Below, one piece after another: positions 33,130-42,748 of a stretch of DNA of 64,000 nucleotides (position 1 is the stretch's first letter; the number at the start of each line of letters is the position of its first letter). Source of the DNA: Psychromarinibacter sediminicola (GTDB lineage Bacteria; Pseudomonadota; Alphaproteobacteria; Rhodobacterales; Rhodobacteraceae). The position numbers were made by a program, and so were the translations under genes. Where the stretch lies: positions 21,214 to 85,213 of the forward strand of contig NZ_JARGYC010000011.1 in NCBI RefSeq assembly GCF_029168335.1, read 5' to 3'. The notes beneath the pieces were generated by a model. The model did not search any database and had not been told where the DNA came from. It was given only the letters and a program-made list of their open reading frames with translations.

Positions 33130-35439
33130 ATGAAATTCGGCATCGGGCAGAGCGTCGCCCGCAAGGAGGATGCGCGGTTCCTGACCGGCCGCGCGCGATA
33201 TGTCGCGGATATCGAGCGGCCGCGGATGCTGCACGCCGTCGTGCTGCGCGCGCCGGTGGCGCATGGCCGGCTGAACGGAATCGAGACGGAGGCGGCCAAG
33301 GCGGCGCCGGGCGTCGCGGCGGTGCTGACCGGCGCGGACTGTGCCGCCGACGGGATCGGGGGGCTATCCTGCCACACGCTGTTCCCGGGGATGCACCAGG
33401 TGAAATCGGCGCCGCCGATGCCGGCGCTCGCCACCGACCGGCTGACCCATGTGGGCGCGCCGGTGGCGCTGATCCTGGCCGACAGCCTGGCGGCGGCGCG
33501 GGACGCGGCCGAGCTGGTGGAACTGGACTACGAGGAGCTGGACCCGGTACTGACGCCGGCGGCCGCCATGGCCGAGGGGGCGCCGGTGCTGCATGCGGGC
33601 GCCGAGGACAACCTGGCCTTCACCGTGGCGCTGGGCGATGCGGGCGCCACCGAGGCCGCGTTGGCCGCCGCGGCCCATGTCACGCGGCTGGAGCTTCACA
33701 ACAACCGCCTGTCGGCCAACGCGATCGAGATGCGCGCGACGCTGGCCGAATGGGACAGGCGCGACGGGCGGTTGACGGTCCACACCTCGACCCAGAACCC
33801 GCATTCGGTGAAGAGCGACGTGGCCGGCGCGCTGGGTCTGCCGGAGACGCAGGTGCGGGTGCTGGCGCCCGATGTGGGCGGCGGATTCGGGATGAAGGGG
33901 GCCGTGTATCCCGAGGACGTGCTGGTGGCCTGGGCGGCCAAGCGGCTGGAGCGGCCGGTGCTGTGGCAGGCGGACCGGGCGGAGTCGCTCCTGTCGGACT
34001 ATCACGGGCGCGACCAGACCGTCACGGCCGAGCTGGGCTTCGACGGGGACGGCCGGATCGCCGCGCTGCGGGTGACGATGGACTATAACCAGGGGGCGCA
34101 TCTCGCCTCCGGCGGCGGCGTCGCGGCGATGTTCGCCAGCACGCTGGCCACCGGCTGCTACGACATTCCGGTCGCCCATACCTACGCGCGCGGGGTCTAC
34201 ACCAACACCGCGCCGACCCAGCCCTATCGCGGTGCCGGGCGACCCGAGGCGAGCTATCTGATCGAGCGGCTGATGGACAAGGCTGCGGCCGAGCTGGGCG
34301 AGGACCGGGTGGCGCTGCGGCGAAAGAACCTGATTTCGGCCGGGGCGATGCCCTACAAGACGCCGCTGCTCTACACGATCGACGGGGGCGACTATGCGGC
34401 GGTTCTGGACCGGGCGCTGGCGGCGGCCGACTGGGACGGCGCGGCGGCGCGCAAGGCCGCGGCGGAGACAAAGGGCCGGCGCCGGGGCATCGGCCTGGCG
34501 GTCCACATGGAGAATGCCGGGCTCGCCAACGAGGGCGCCGAGATCCGGTTCGACCCCTCGGGCGGCGTGACCGTTCTGGCGGGCACCTTCAGCCACGGGC
34601 AGGGGCACGAGACGGTCTATGCGCAGATGGTGTCGGACTGGCTGGGCGTGCCGTTCGAGACGGTCCGCGTCGTGCAGGGGGACACCGACGCGGTGTCGTT
34701 CGGGCGCGGCACCGTGGCGTCGCGGTCGATGATCAACGGCGGCGGCGCGATCCGGGGCGCGGCCGACGAAGTGATCGAGAAAGGCAAGGCGATGGCCGCG
34801 CATCTGATGGAAGTGTCGCCGGCGGATGTGGAGTTCGCCGAGGGCACCTTCTCGGTCGCCGGCACCGACAAGGCGATGCCGATCCGGCAGATCGCGGCGT
34901 TGTCCTTCAAGCCGATCTTCCCGCCGGAGCTGGGGATGGGCCTGCACGGGCAGCACGATTTCCTGCTGCAGGGCTTCGCCTTCCCGAACGGCTGCCAGAT
35001 CTGCGAGGTCGAGGTCGACCCGGAGACCGGGGTGGTGGAACTGGTGCAGCTGACTTCGGTCGACGATGTGGGCACGGTGGTGAACCCGATGCTGCTGGAG
35101 GGCCAGATCGTCGGCGGCATCGCGCAGGGGATGGGCCAGGCGCTGATGGAGGACGTGGCCTATGACGGCGAGACCGGGCAGCTGTTGTCCGGCAGCTTCA
35201 TGGACTATGCGATGCCGCGGGCGGGCGACGTACCGCCGGTGCGGTTCGAGGTGCTGTCGACGGACACGCAGAGCAACCCGCTGGGCGCGAAGGGCGCCGG
35301 CGAGGCCGGGACCGTGGGGGCGACGCCGGTGGTGATGTCGGCCGTGCTGGACGCGCTGGCGCCGCTGGGGGTGCGCGAGCTGGCGCTGCCGGCCAGCCCG
35401 CAGCGGGTCTGGGCCGCGATCCGCGCGGCGGAGGGATAG
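33130..35439 (+). CDS. Xanthine dehydrogenase/CO dehydrogenase-type molybdopterin-binding large subunit (CoxL-like)
   Basis: 769 residues, full length for the family. N-terminal GIGQSVARKEDARFLTGRARYVADI, then the Mo-cofactor motifs DVGGGFGMKG, PYRGAGRPEASYLIERLMD and, near the C-terminus, GAKGAGEAGTVG with the catalytic Glu. The form I CO dehydrogenase loop AYRCSFR is replaced by PYRGAGR, so this is not a CO-oxidising enzyme of that type. Partners carrying FAD (CoxM) and 2Fe-2S clusters (CoxS) are absent from both sides, so the electron path must come from elsewhere. Substrate unknown, probably an aromatic or aldehyde. Confidence 0.9.
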   Translation: MKFGIGQSVARKEDARFLTGRARYVADIERPRMLHAVVLRAPVAHGRLNGIETEAAKAAPGVAAVLTGADCAADGIGGLSCHTLFPGMHQVKSAPPMPALATDRLTHVGAPVALILADSLAAARDAAELVELDYEELDPVLTPAAAMAEGAPVLHAGAEDNLAFTVALGDAGATEAALAAAAHVTRLELHNNRLSANAIEMRATLAEWDRRDGRLTVHTSTQNPHSVKSDVAGALGLPETQVRVLAPDVGGGFGMKGAVYPEDVLVAWAAKRLERPVLWQADRAESLLSDYHGRDQTVTAELGFDGDGRIAALRVTMDYNQGAHLASGGGVAAMFASTLATGCYDIPVAHTYARGVYTNTAPTQPYRGAGRPEASYLIERLMDKAAAELGEDRVALRRKNLISAGAMPYKTPLLYTIDGGDYAAVLDRALAAADWDGAAARKAAAETKGRRRGIGLAVHMENAGLANEGAEIRFDPSGGVTVLAGTFSHGQGHETVYAQMVSDWLGVPFETVRVVQGDTDAVSFGRGTVASRSMINGGGAIRGAADEVIEKGKAMAAHLMEVSPADVEFAEGTFSVAGTDKAMPIRQIAALSFKPIFPPELGMGLHGQHDFLLQGFAFPNGCQICEVEVDPETGVVELVQLTSVDDVGTVVNPMLLEGQIVGGIAQGMGQALMEDVAYDGETGQLLSGSFMDYAMPRAGDVPPVRFEVLSTDTQSNPLGAKGAGEAGTVGATPVVMSAVLDALAPLGVRELALPASPQRVWAAIRAAEG

Positions 35440-35617
35440 GCTGCCTCCGGGGCGATCGTGGCATCTTCGGTCGGGCGGCGCGCTGCGGGAATTCTATCGG
35501 CGCGCGGCGGCCGGTGCAGAAATTCCTTCTGCTATCCGCCGGCAGAACAGTCGGAAACCCTTCGGAAAACCACCTAGATCAGCCGCATACGCACATTCCA
35601 ACCGAAAGGAGGTCGCC

Positions 35618-37093
35618 ATGCGGCACGACCGGCCGCGCACCGGGCTGGCGCCCGAGGATCCGAAGCTCTTGCGCAGCTTTTCCTATATCGACGGCAAGTG
35701 GCGCGCCGCCGCCGACGGCAGCGTGCTGACCATCTCCGACCCCGCCGACGGCTCGGTCGTGGGCGAGGTCGCGAGCCTGTCCGCCGAGGAAAGCGCGGCG
35801 GCGGTGGACGCGGCGCAGGCGGCGTTTCCGGGCTGGTCCGGCTGGCTGCCGCAGGCGCGGTCCACGGTGCTGCGGCGCTGGTTCGACCTGATGATCGAGC
35901 ACAAGGAGGACCTGGCCCGGATCATGGTGGCCGAGCAGGGCAAGCCGATCTCGGAGGCGCGCGGCGAGATCGACTATGCCGCGAGCTTCGTGGAATACTA
36001 CGCAGAGGAGGCCAAGCGCCCGAACGTGGAGGGCGTGACCAGCCACCTGCCGGATGCCGAGGTCGAACTGTGGCTTGAGCCGATGGGCGTGGTGGCGCTG
36101 ATCACGCCGTGGAACTTCCCCTCGGCGATGCTGACGCGCAAGGCGGCCGCGGCGCTGGCGGCGGGCTGCACCGTGGTGGCGCATCCGTCGTCGGAGACGC
36201 CCTATTCGGCCACCGCTCTGGCGGAGCTGGCCGAGCGGGCCGGCCTGCCCGCGGGCGTGTTCAACGTGGTCACCGGCCGCGCCTCGACCGTGGTGCCGCC
36301 CTGGACCTCGGATGCGCGGGTGCGGGCGCTGTCCTTCACCGGCTCGACCGAGGTGGGGCGGCTGCTCTACCGCGACAGCGCGGAGACCATCAAGAAGCTG
36401 GTGATGGAGCTGGGCGGCCACGCGCCGGTCATCGTGTTCAAGGGCTGCGACCTGGACGAGGCGGTGGCGGAATCGATCAAGGCCAAGTTCGCCACGTCGG
36501 GCCAGGACTGCCTGGGCGCCAACCGCATCTACGTGGAGCGGCCGGTCTACGAGGCGTTCTGCGAGAAGTTCGTGGCGGCGACGCAGGCGATGACCGTGGG
36601 CCGCGGCATGGACGATCCCGACATCGGCCCGCTGATGAACGAGAAGGCCGTGGCCAAGCAGGAGGAGCACGTCGCCGACGCGCTGGACAAGGGCGCCAAG
36701 CTGGCCTGCGGCGGCAAGCGCCACGCGCTGGGGACGCTGTTCTACGAGCCGACGGTGCTGACCGACGTGCCGGCCGACGCCGCGATCCTGCACGAGGAGA
36801 CCTTCGGCCCGGTGGCGCCCATCGTCCCCTTCGACACCGAAGAAGAGGTCGTGGCGCGCGCCAACGACACCGAGTACGGCCTGGTCGCCTACCTGCACAG
36901 CCTCGACCCCCGGCGCATCTACCGCGTCAGCCGGGCGCTGCAATACGGCATGGTGGCGGTGAACCGCACCAAGGTCACCGGCGCCCCGATCCCGTTCGGC
37001 GGCACCAAGCAGTCCGGCCTGGGCCGCGAGGGCGCGCGGCTGGGGATGCAGGAATTCATGGAACTGAAATACGTCTGCCGCGACTGGGCATGA
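35618..37093 (+). CDS. NAD(P)-dependent aldehyde dehydrogenase, succinate-semialdehyde dehydrogenase-like
   Basis: 491 residues. The motif ITPWNFPSAMLTRKAAAALAAG, catalytic Glu264 in VMELGGHAP and nucleophile Cys298 in TSGQDCLGANR identify it. Organisation resembles GabD. The conserved Lys of the VxKPAxxTP nucleotide-binding segment is His here (VVAHPSSETP). It opens a two-gene operon with a class III aminotransferase 22 bases downstream, so the pair may deaminate an omega-amino acid or polyamine and oxidise the semialdehyde. An AAGGAGG ribosome-binding site precedes the ATG. Confidence 0.92.
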   Translation: MRHDRPRTGLAPEDPKLLRSFSYIDGKWRAAADGSVLTISDPADGSVVGEVASLSAEESAAAVDAAQAAFPGWSGWLPQARSTVLRRWFDLMIEHKEDLARIMVAEQGKPISEARGEIDYAASFVEYYAEEAKRPNVEGVTSHLPDAEVELWLEPMGVVALITPWNFPSAMLTRKAAAALAAGCTVVAHPSSETPYSATALAELAERAGLPAGVFNVVTGRASTVVPPWTSDARVRALSFTGSTEVGRLLYRDSAETIKKLVMELGGHAPVIVFKGCDLDEAVAESIKAKFATSGQDCLGANRIYVERPVYEAFCEKFVAATQAMTVGRGMDDPDIGPLMNEKAVAKQEEHVADALDKGAKLACGGKRHALGTLFYEPTVLTDVPADAAILHEETFGPVAPIVPFDTEEEVVARANDTEYGLVAYLHSLDPRRIYRVSRALQYGMVAVNRTKVTGAPIPFGGTKQSGLGREGARLGMQEFMELKYVCRDWA

Positions 37094-37115
37094 GCGCTAC
37101 GAAAGGAACAACAAC

Positions 37116-38486
37116 ATGCTGAAGAACGACATGCTGGACCAGTGGGACAGGGATTACTTCTTCCATCCCTCCACCCACCTGGCGCAATTCGCCCGCGGCG
37201 AGGCCCCGAACCGGATCGTCACCGGCGGCAAGGGCTGTCACATCGAGGACCGCGACGGCAACCGGCTGCTGGATGCCTTCGCCGGGCTCTACTGCGTGAA
37301 CGTGGGCTACGGCCGCCCCGAGATCGCCGAGGCCATCGCCGAGCAGGCGCGCGAGCTGTCCTACTACCACGCCTATGTCGGCCATGGCACCGAAGCCTCC
37401 ATCACGCTTGCCAAGATGATCCTGGAGCGGGCGCCGGACGGCATGTCCAAGGTCTATTTCGGCCTGGGCGGCTCGGACGCGAACGAGACCAACGTGAAGC
37501 TGGTCTGGTACTACAACAACATCCTGGGCCGGCCCGAGAAGAAGAAGATCATCTCGCGCTGGCGCGGCTATCACGGCTCGGGCCTGATGACCGGCTCGCT
37601 CACCGGGCTGGAGCTGTTCCACAGGAAGTTCGATCTGCCGCTGAGCCAGGTCATCCATACCGAGGCGCCGTACTACTATCGCCGCCCCGACCTGAACATG
37701 TCCGAGGAGGCGTTCACCGCCTGGTGCGCCGCCGAGCTGGAGCAGCTGATCGAGCGCGAGGGCCCCGACACCATCGCCGCCTTCATCGGCGAGCCGGTGC
37801 TGGGCACGGGCGGTATCGTGCCGCCGCCGGCCGGCTACTGGGAGGCGATCCAGCCGATCCTGAAAAAGCACGACATCCTGCTGATCGCGGACGAGGTCGT
37901 CACGGGCTTCGGCCGGCTGGGCAGCATGACGGGCTCGGACCATTACGGCCTGACGCCCGACATCATGACCATCGCCAAGGGGCTCACCTCGGCCTATGCG
38001 CCGCTGTCGGGCTCCATCGTCGGCGACCGCGTGTGGCAGGTGCTGGAGCAGGGGACCGACGAGTTGGGCCCCATCGGCCATGGCTGGACCTATTCGGCCC
38101 ACCCGATCGGCGCCGCCGCGGGCATCGCCAACCTGCAGCTGATCGACGAGCTGGGACTGGTGGAGAATGCCGGCACGACCGGCGCGCATTTCCGCAAGGC
38201 CATGGCGGAGGCCATCGGTGCCCACGCGCATGTCGGCGACATCCGCGGCGAGGGGATGATGTGCGCGGTGGAGTTCGTGAAAGACCGCGACACGCGCCGC
38301 TTCTTCGACGCCTCCGAAAAGGTCGGCGCCCGCGTCACCGAGGCGCTTCTGGCCGAGGGGGTGATCGGCCGGTCGATGCCGCAGGGCGACATCCTGGGCT
38401 TCGCGCCGCCGCTCTGCCTGACGCCGGCGGAGGCCGAGGAGATCGCCGGCAAGACGGCGAAGGCCGTGGCGAAGGTCCTGGGCTGA
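37116..38486 (+). CDS. Class III (omega) aminotransferase
   Basis: 456 residues, PLP fold type I. FGLGGSDANETNVKLVWYYN holds the cofactor phosphate region, WRGYHGSG stacks on the ring, IADEVVTGFGRLG gives the Asp that pairs with the pyridine nitrogen (about 259), and TIAKGLTSAYAPLSG carries the PLP Lys (about 288). Such enzymes transfer amino groups from putrescine, GABA, beta-alanine or taurine-like donors to pyruvate or 2-oxoglutarate. The preceding aldehyde dehydrogenase would consume its aldehyde product. Convergent with an Lrp-type regulator that might control the pair. Confidence 0.93.
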   Translation: MLKNDMLDQWDRDYFFHPSTHLAQFARGEAPNRIVTGGKGCHIEDRDGNRLLDAFAGLYCVNVGYGRPEIAEAIAEQARELSYYHAYVGHGTEASITLAKMILERAPDGMSKVYFGLGGSDANETNVKLVWYYNNILGRPEKKKIISRWRGYHGSGLMTGSLTGLELFHRKFDLPLSQVIHTEAPYYYRRPDLNMSEEAFTAWCAAELEQLIEREGPDTIAAFIGEPVLGTGGIVPPPAGYWEAIQPILKKHDILLIADEVVTGFGRLGSMTGSDHYGLTPDIMTIAKGLTSAYAPLSGSIVGDRVWQVLEQGTDELGPIGHGWTYSAHPIGAAAGIANLQLIDELGLVENAGTTGAHFRKAMAEAIGAHAHVGDIRGEGMMCAVEFVKDRDTRRFFDASEKVGARVTEALLAEGVIGRSMPQGDILGFAPPLCLTPAEAEEIAGKTAKAVAKVLG

Positions 38487-38545
38487 GACGACCCCGCGGC
38501 GCGTTCCGGGCGACCGGGGCGCGCCGGCCCCCCGGGGCCGCCGCG

Positions 38546-39022
38546 CTACCCCTCGGGCAGCGGGTCCGGCCCGTCCTTCACCGGCTTGGTCACGATGTAG
38601 CCGTAATAGCGCTCGATCCCCAGCCCCGCGTCCAGGAGGCGGTCCATCAGCCGCTGATAGGCGTCGACATCCGCCACCACCAGCCGCAGCATATAGTCCA
38701 CGCCGCCGCCCAGCGCCCAGCAGGTCCGCACCTCGCGCGCTGCTGTCATCGCCTCCTCGAATCGGCGGAAATCCTCGGCCCGGTGGCCCGACAACACGAT
38801 CTCCACCAGCACCTCGGTCGCCGGGGCGATCCGGCGCACGTCGACCATCGCGCGGTAGCCGGTGATGTAGCCCGCCGCCTCCAGCTTCTTCAGCCGTTCC
38901 CAGCAGGGGCTTGGCGACAGGTTCACGGCCTCGGCCAGCGCGACCTTGGTCATGCGGCCGTTCACCTGCAACTCGCGCAGGATCGCCATGTCGTAGCCGT
39001 CAAGCTTCGGTTGCCGCGCCAT
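38546..39022 (-). CDS. Lrp/AsnC family transcriptional regulator
   Basis: 158 residues. N-terminal helix-turn-helix with DGYDMAILRELQVNGRMTKV and LAEAVNLSPSPCWERLKKLE (to about residue 55), followed by the RAM ligand domain. Lrp-type proteins sense amino acids and often control adjacent amino-acid catabolic genes; the aminotransferase pair lies just to its left, convergent. Start at the ATG complementary to 39020-39022. Confidence 0.92.
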   Translation of the reverse strand: MARQPKLDGYDMAILRELQVNGRMTKVALAEAVNLSPSPCWERLKKLEAAGYITGYRAMVDVRRIAPATEVLVEIVLSGHRAEDFRRFEEAMTAAREVRTCWALGGGVDYMLRLVVADVDAYQRLMDRLLDAGLGIERYYGYIVTKPVKDGPDPLPEG

Positions 39023-39255
39023 GCCGCCCGTTTTTCCTTGTTCCGCATCCGGTTATAGGGGGCGCGCGGCGGAATGGCCATGCGGGCCGGTCCGGCCCGC
39101 GACAGCGCGGTTTCGCCGCATGCCGGGCGGCTTTTCCCGGCGCGATTGACGTGCATCAACACAGATGTCGCGCAAGTCTGAAACGACTGGCCGCGAAACG
39201 AACAGGATGTCGGCATCGGCGCGGGCCGGTGCGCGCAGAGCCGGAGGAAGACCCC

Positions 39256-40998
39256 ATGTCGCAGACCTCACAGGAGCCAGCGCCGGGCGCGGCCGAGCCG
39301 GTCCCGGGCCGGGCGCTCGACCGGGCGCTGAGCGCGATGCAGGCGCAGACGACGATGGGCATGTCGCCCCGATCGGCCGCGGCCGCCTGGGCGGACTGGC
39401 TGAGTGCCGCCGCGCGGGCGCCGGGGCTTCAGCGCGAATGGGCCGAGCGGGCCTGGCGCAACCAGTGGCGCGCGCTGCAGGGGCTGGCCGACCCGGCGCT
39501 GGGGTTCCAGCCCGAGCCCGGCGACCGCCGCTTCGACCACGAGGCCTGGGACCAGTGGCCGTTCCGCGCCTGGAAGCAGTCGTTTCTGGCGGCGCAGGAC
39601 TGGTGGGGCTTTGCCACGCAGGGCCAGCGCGGCATGCGCAAGCGCAGCGCCGAGCGGGTGAACTTCATGGTGCGGCAGATGCTGGACATGGCGTCGCCGT
39701 CGAACAACCCGGCGCTGAACCCCAAGGTTCTGCAGGCCACGGCAGAAAGCGGCGGGCTGAACCTGATGCGCGGCGCCGGGCACCTGGCAGAGGATGCGGT
39801 GGCCGAACTGGCGGGCGTGCCGAAACAGTCCGAGACGTTCGAGGTCGGCCGCACGGTGGCGACGACGCCCGGGCAGGTCGTCTATCGCAACGACATCTTC
39901 GAGCTGATCCAGTACGCGCCGCAGACCGAGACGGTGCAGCCCGAGCCGGTGCTGATCGTGCCGGCCTGGATCATGAAATACTACATTCTCGACCTCAGCC
40001 CGAAGAACTCGCTGATCTCGTACCTGGTGGAGCAGGGCTTCACCGTCTTCTGCATCTCCTGGTGCAACCCGACGGAGGCGCAGCGCAACCTGTCGCTCGA
40101 CGACTACCGCGCGCGGGGGGTCATGGCGGCGCTGGACGCGATCGGCCGGATATGCCCGGACACCCGGGTTCACGCCTGTGGCTACTGCCTGGGCGGCACG
40201 ATCCTGAGCATCGCGGCGGCGGTCATGGCGCGGAGCAACGACACGCGGCTGGCCTCGATCACCCTGCTGGCGGCGCAGACCGATTTCTCGGAAGCCGGCG
40301 AGCTGATGCTGTTCGTCGACGAGGCGCAGGTCGCCTATCTGGAAGACCTGATGTGGGCGCAGGGCTATCTGGATCAGAAACAGATGGCCGGCGCCTTCCG
40401 GGTGCTTCGGGCGAACGACCTGATCTGGTCGCGGCTGATCCGGCGGTACATGCTGGGCGAGGAGGAGCGCGAGTTCGACATCGGCGCCTGGAGCGACGAC
40501 ACCACGCGGATGCCCTACCGGATGCATTCGGAGTATCTGCGCGGGCTGTTCCTGGAGAACCGGCTGACCTCGGGGCGGTTCGCGGTGGACGGCCGGGTCG
40601 TGGCGCTGAGCGATATCGCGGCGCCGATGTTCGTGTTGGGCACGGAGGAGGACCATATCGCGCCGTGGCGCTCGGTCTACAAGGTCTCGCTGTTCACCGA
40701 TGCCGACCTGACCTTCGTGCTGACGAGCGGCGGCCATAACGGCGGCATCCTGAGCGAGCCGGGGCACCCGCATCGCAGCCACCGCATCGGCCACCGGGCG
40801 CCGGACGATCACTATGCCGACCCGGACACCTGGTTCCAGCAGCACCAGCCGCAGGAGGGGTCGTGGTGGCCCGTCTGGGCGGACTGGCTGACCGCGCGGC
40901 AGGCGGGCGCGCCGGTGGTGCCGCCGCCGATGGGTGCGCCGGAGGCGGGGCTGCCGCCGCTGGATCCGGCGCCGGGGCGGTACGTCCTGCAGCGGTGA
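39256..40998 (+). CDS. phaC: Poly(3-hydroxyalkanoate) synthase (PhaC), class I-like
   Basis: 580 residues, class I length. ERVNFMVRQMLDMASPSNNPALNP and the catalytic domain with VLIVPAWIMKYYILDLSPKNSL, lipase-like box GYCLGG (Cys311), Asp466 in LGTEEDHIAPW and His494 in SGGHNGGI are all characteristic. It polymerises 3-hydroxyacyl-CoA into storage polyester. Start ATG at 39256 follows GGAGGAAG; the upstream in-frame extension overlaps the Lrp promoter region and reads Arg-rich. No phaAB or phasin genes are adjacent. Confidence 0.95.
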   Translation: MSQTSQEPAPGAAEPVPGRALDRALSAMQAQTTMGMSPRSAAAAWADWLSAAARAPGLQREWAERAWRNQWRALQGLADPALGFQPEPGDRRFDHEAWDQWPFRAWKQSFLAAQDWWGFATQGQRGMRKRSAERVNFMVRQMLDMASPSNNPALNPKVLQATAESGGLNLMRGAGHLAEDAVAELAGVPKQSETFEVGRTVATTPGQVVYRNDIFELIQYAPQTETVQPEPVLIVPAWIMKYYILDLSPKNSLISYLVEQGFTVFCISWCNPTEAQRNLSLDDYRARGVMAALDAIGRICPDTRVHACGYCLGGTILSIAAAVMARSNDTRLASITLLAAQTDFSEAGELMLFVDEAQVAYLEDLMWAQGYLDQKQMAGAFRVLRANDLIWSRLIRRYMLGEEEREFDIGAWSDDTTRMPYRMHSEYLRGLFLENRLTSGRFAVDGRVVALSDIAAPMFVLGTEEDHIAPWRSVYKVSLFTDADLTFVLTSGGHNGGILSEPGHPHRSHRIGHRAPDDHYADPDTWFQQHQPQEGSWWPVWADWLTARQAGAPVVPPPMGAPEAGLPPLDPAPGRYVLQR

Positions 40999-41129
40999 GG
41001 CGCCGGGGCGCGCTGCGCGACCTTCACCCGCTCTTCGAAATAGGGCGTGCGGTCTTCGGGCCGGAGCATCGGTCGTCCTCCCCCCGGTGCGTCACCGACT
41101 CGCGGCGGGGCGGGACGCATTGACGGCGG
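40999..41129. other. Gap between convergent phaC and the APH-kinase gene
   Basis: 131 bases with no gene I trust; small open frames here are antisense shadows. No obvious terminator hairpin with T-tract was found. Confidence 0.4.
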
Positions 41130-42644
41130 TCAACGGGTGCGGGCGCGCGTGTCCCGGATCGCGGCGGCCGTGTCGTCGGGGTCCGTCTCGGCCGACAGGA
41201 CGATCCAGTCCATCGCGCCGGGGTCGCGCCGGAGCTGCGCGTCCAGCACCTGCGTCGTCGCGTCGGAATCGCTGCCCTGCCGGGCCTCCAGCCGCCGGCG
41301 CAGCACCTCCGGCGCGGCCTGCAGCCAGACCCCCTGAAACGGCACGCCGGCGCTCTCGGCGACCGACCGGATCGCCGCGCGGCGGTCGGGCCGGTCATAG
41401 ACCGCGTCCGCCACGACGGCGGCGCCGGACGCCAGCAGGGCGCCGGCCCGCGTCGCCATCTCGCCATAGACCTTGTCGGATGTCTCCGGCGTGTAGGCCG
41501 AGTCGGGCAGGCGGGTGGTCGAGGGCACGCCGAACATCGCCTTGCGCAGCCTGTCGCTTTCGAGAAGCCGCGCGCCGGGCGGGGCGCCCAGATGCGGCGC
41601 CAGCGCCTCGGCCACGGTGGTCTTGCCGCTGCCGCTGAGCCCGCCGACGGCCACCAGCCGCGGCGGCGCCGGGCGCAAGTGCGCCAGCGCGAGGTCGTAA
41701 TAGGCCCGCGCCGCGCGGGCCTTGTCGTCGTCGCCCTCCTCGGCCTGCGTCGCGGTGACATGCGCCCGCACCGCCGCGCGCAGCGCGGTGAAATAGGGCA
41801 GGAGCGCAAAGCCGTCCTCGCCCCCCGCCGCGTCGAGGTAGCGGTTCACCACCAGGTTGGCATAGGCCGTCATCTCCCGGTGCCAGAGATCCATGGCCAG
41901 GAAGGCCAGGTCATACAGCACGTCGACCGTCGCCAGCCGGTCGCTGAAGTCGATGCAGTCGAACAGCCGCGGGCGGCCGCGGAACAGGCAGATGTTGCGC
42001 AGGTGCAGGTCGCCGTGACAGCGCCGGAGCGCGCCGTCCCGCGCCCGCCGGTCCAGCAGATCCCGGTGCCGCTCCAGCCCGTCCCGGAAAGCGCTGTCGA
42101 TCTCCGCGACCTCGGCGTCCGAGAAGACATGGCTTTCGCCGAACCCGGCATGGTTGATGTCGAGCACGCCCGCGATGTTCTCCGCGCCGCTCTCGTCCTC
42201 GACCACCGGGGCCTGTTCGTGCGCCGCCGCGACGACGTCGGCCACCTCGCGCATCAGCGGCGCCGACAGCCGGCCGTCCGTCGCCATGCGGTCGAGCAGG
42301 AGGGTCTGGTCGAACCGCTCCATCTCCAGCACGGCATCGACCAGGTCGCCGTCGCCGTCGAAGGCGAGCCCGGCATCGGTGCGGGTGATCCGGCGCACGC
42401 GGCGGTAGAGGTCCGGCGTGATCGCGCTGTTCAGCGCCAGTTCCTTGCGGCAGCCGTCCAGCCGGATCTGCGGCGTCGAGAAATCCGCATAGGGCAGATG
42501 CACGGCGCGCTTCAGCTTGTAGGCCCGGTCGCCGGTCAGGAAGATATGCGAGATATGGGTCTCGACCGTCTCGACGGCCCGGCCGCCATGGGTCGCGGGA
42601 TCGGACAGAAAGGCGATCGCCGCGCTCTGGTCCTGCACCTGCAT
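41130..42644 (-). CDS. Fused aminoglycoside phosphotransferase-like / P-loop kinase protein
   Basis: 504 residues from the ATG complementary to 42642-42644 (AAGGGGAA upstream; the longer frame to 42965 is Arg-rich and unlikely). Residues 1-330 form an APH-like kinase domain with CHGDLHLRNICLF (Brenner motif) and the DFG-like LFDCIDFSDR. Residues about 340-504 are a P-loop kinase with Walker A VGGLSGSGKTTVAEAL and a zeta-toxin/gluconate-kinase-like fold. This two-domain architecture (COG2187 plus COG0645) is widespread in Proteobacteria without known function. It does not by itself mean antibiotic resistance. Confidence 0.85.
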   Translation of the reverse strand: MQVQDQSAAIAFLSDPATHGGRAVETVETHISHIFLTGDRAYKLKRAVHLPYADFSTPQIRLDGCRKELALNSAITPDLYRRVRRITRTDAGLAFDGDGDLVDAVLEMERFDQTLLLDRMATDGRLSAPLMREVADVVAAAHEQAPVVEDESGAENIAGVLDINHAGFGESHVFSDAEVAEIDSAFRDGLERHRDLLDRRARDGALRRCHGDLHLRNICLFRGRPRLFDCIDFSDRLATVDVLYDLAFLAMDLWHREMTAYANLVVNRYLDAAGGEDGFALLPYFTALRAAVRAHVTATQAEEGDDDKARAARAYYDLALAHLRPAPPRLVAVGGLSGSGKTTVAEALAPHLGAPPGARLLESDRLRKAMFGVPSTTRLPDSAYTPETSDKVYGEMATRAGALLASGAAVVADAVYDRPDRRAAIRSVAESAGVPFQGVWLQAAPEVLRRRLEARQGSDSDATTQVLDAQLRRDPGAMDWIVLSAETDPDDTAAAIRDTRARTR

Positions 42645-42748
42645 TCCGATTCCCCTTGCGGCCGCCGGACAGCGTCGACCGCGAGCAGCCGGTCGCGGCG
42701 GCCGGTTTGACCGGTGTCGAGCGCCCCCTGGCGCGGCCCGGGCGCGGG

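Noticed and set aside
33130..35439. Form I CO dehydrogenase
   Set aside because: The AYRCSFR active-site loop is absent; the position reads PYRGAGR.
41130..42644. Aminoglycoside resistance gene
   Set aside because: The APH-like domain is fused to a P-loop kinase as in a widespread protein family of unknown function; resistance is not implied.
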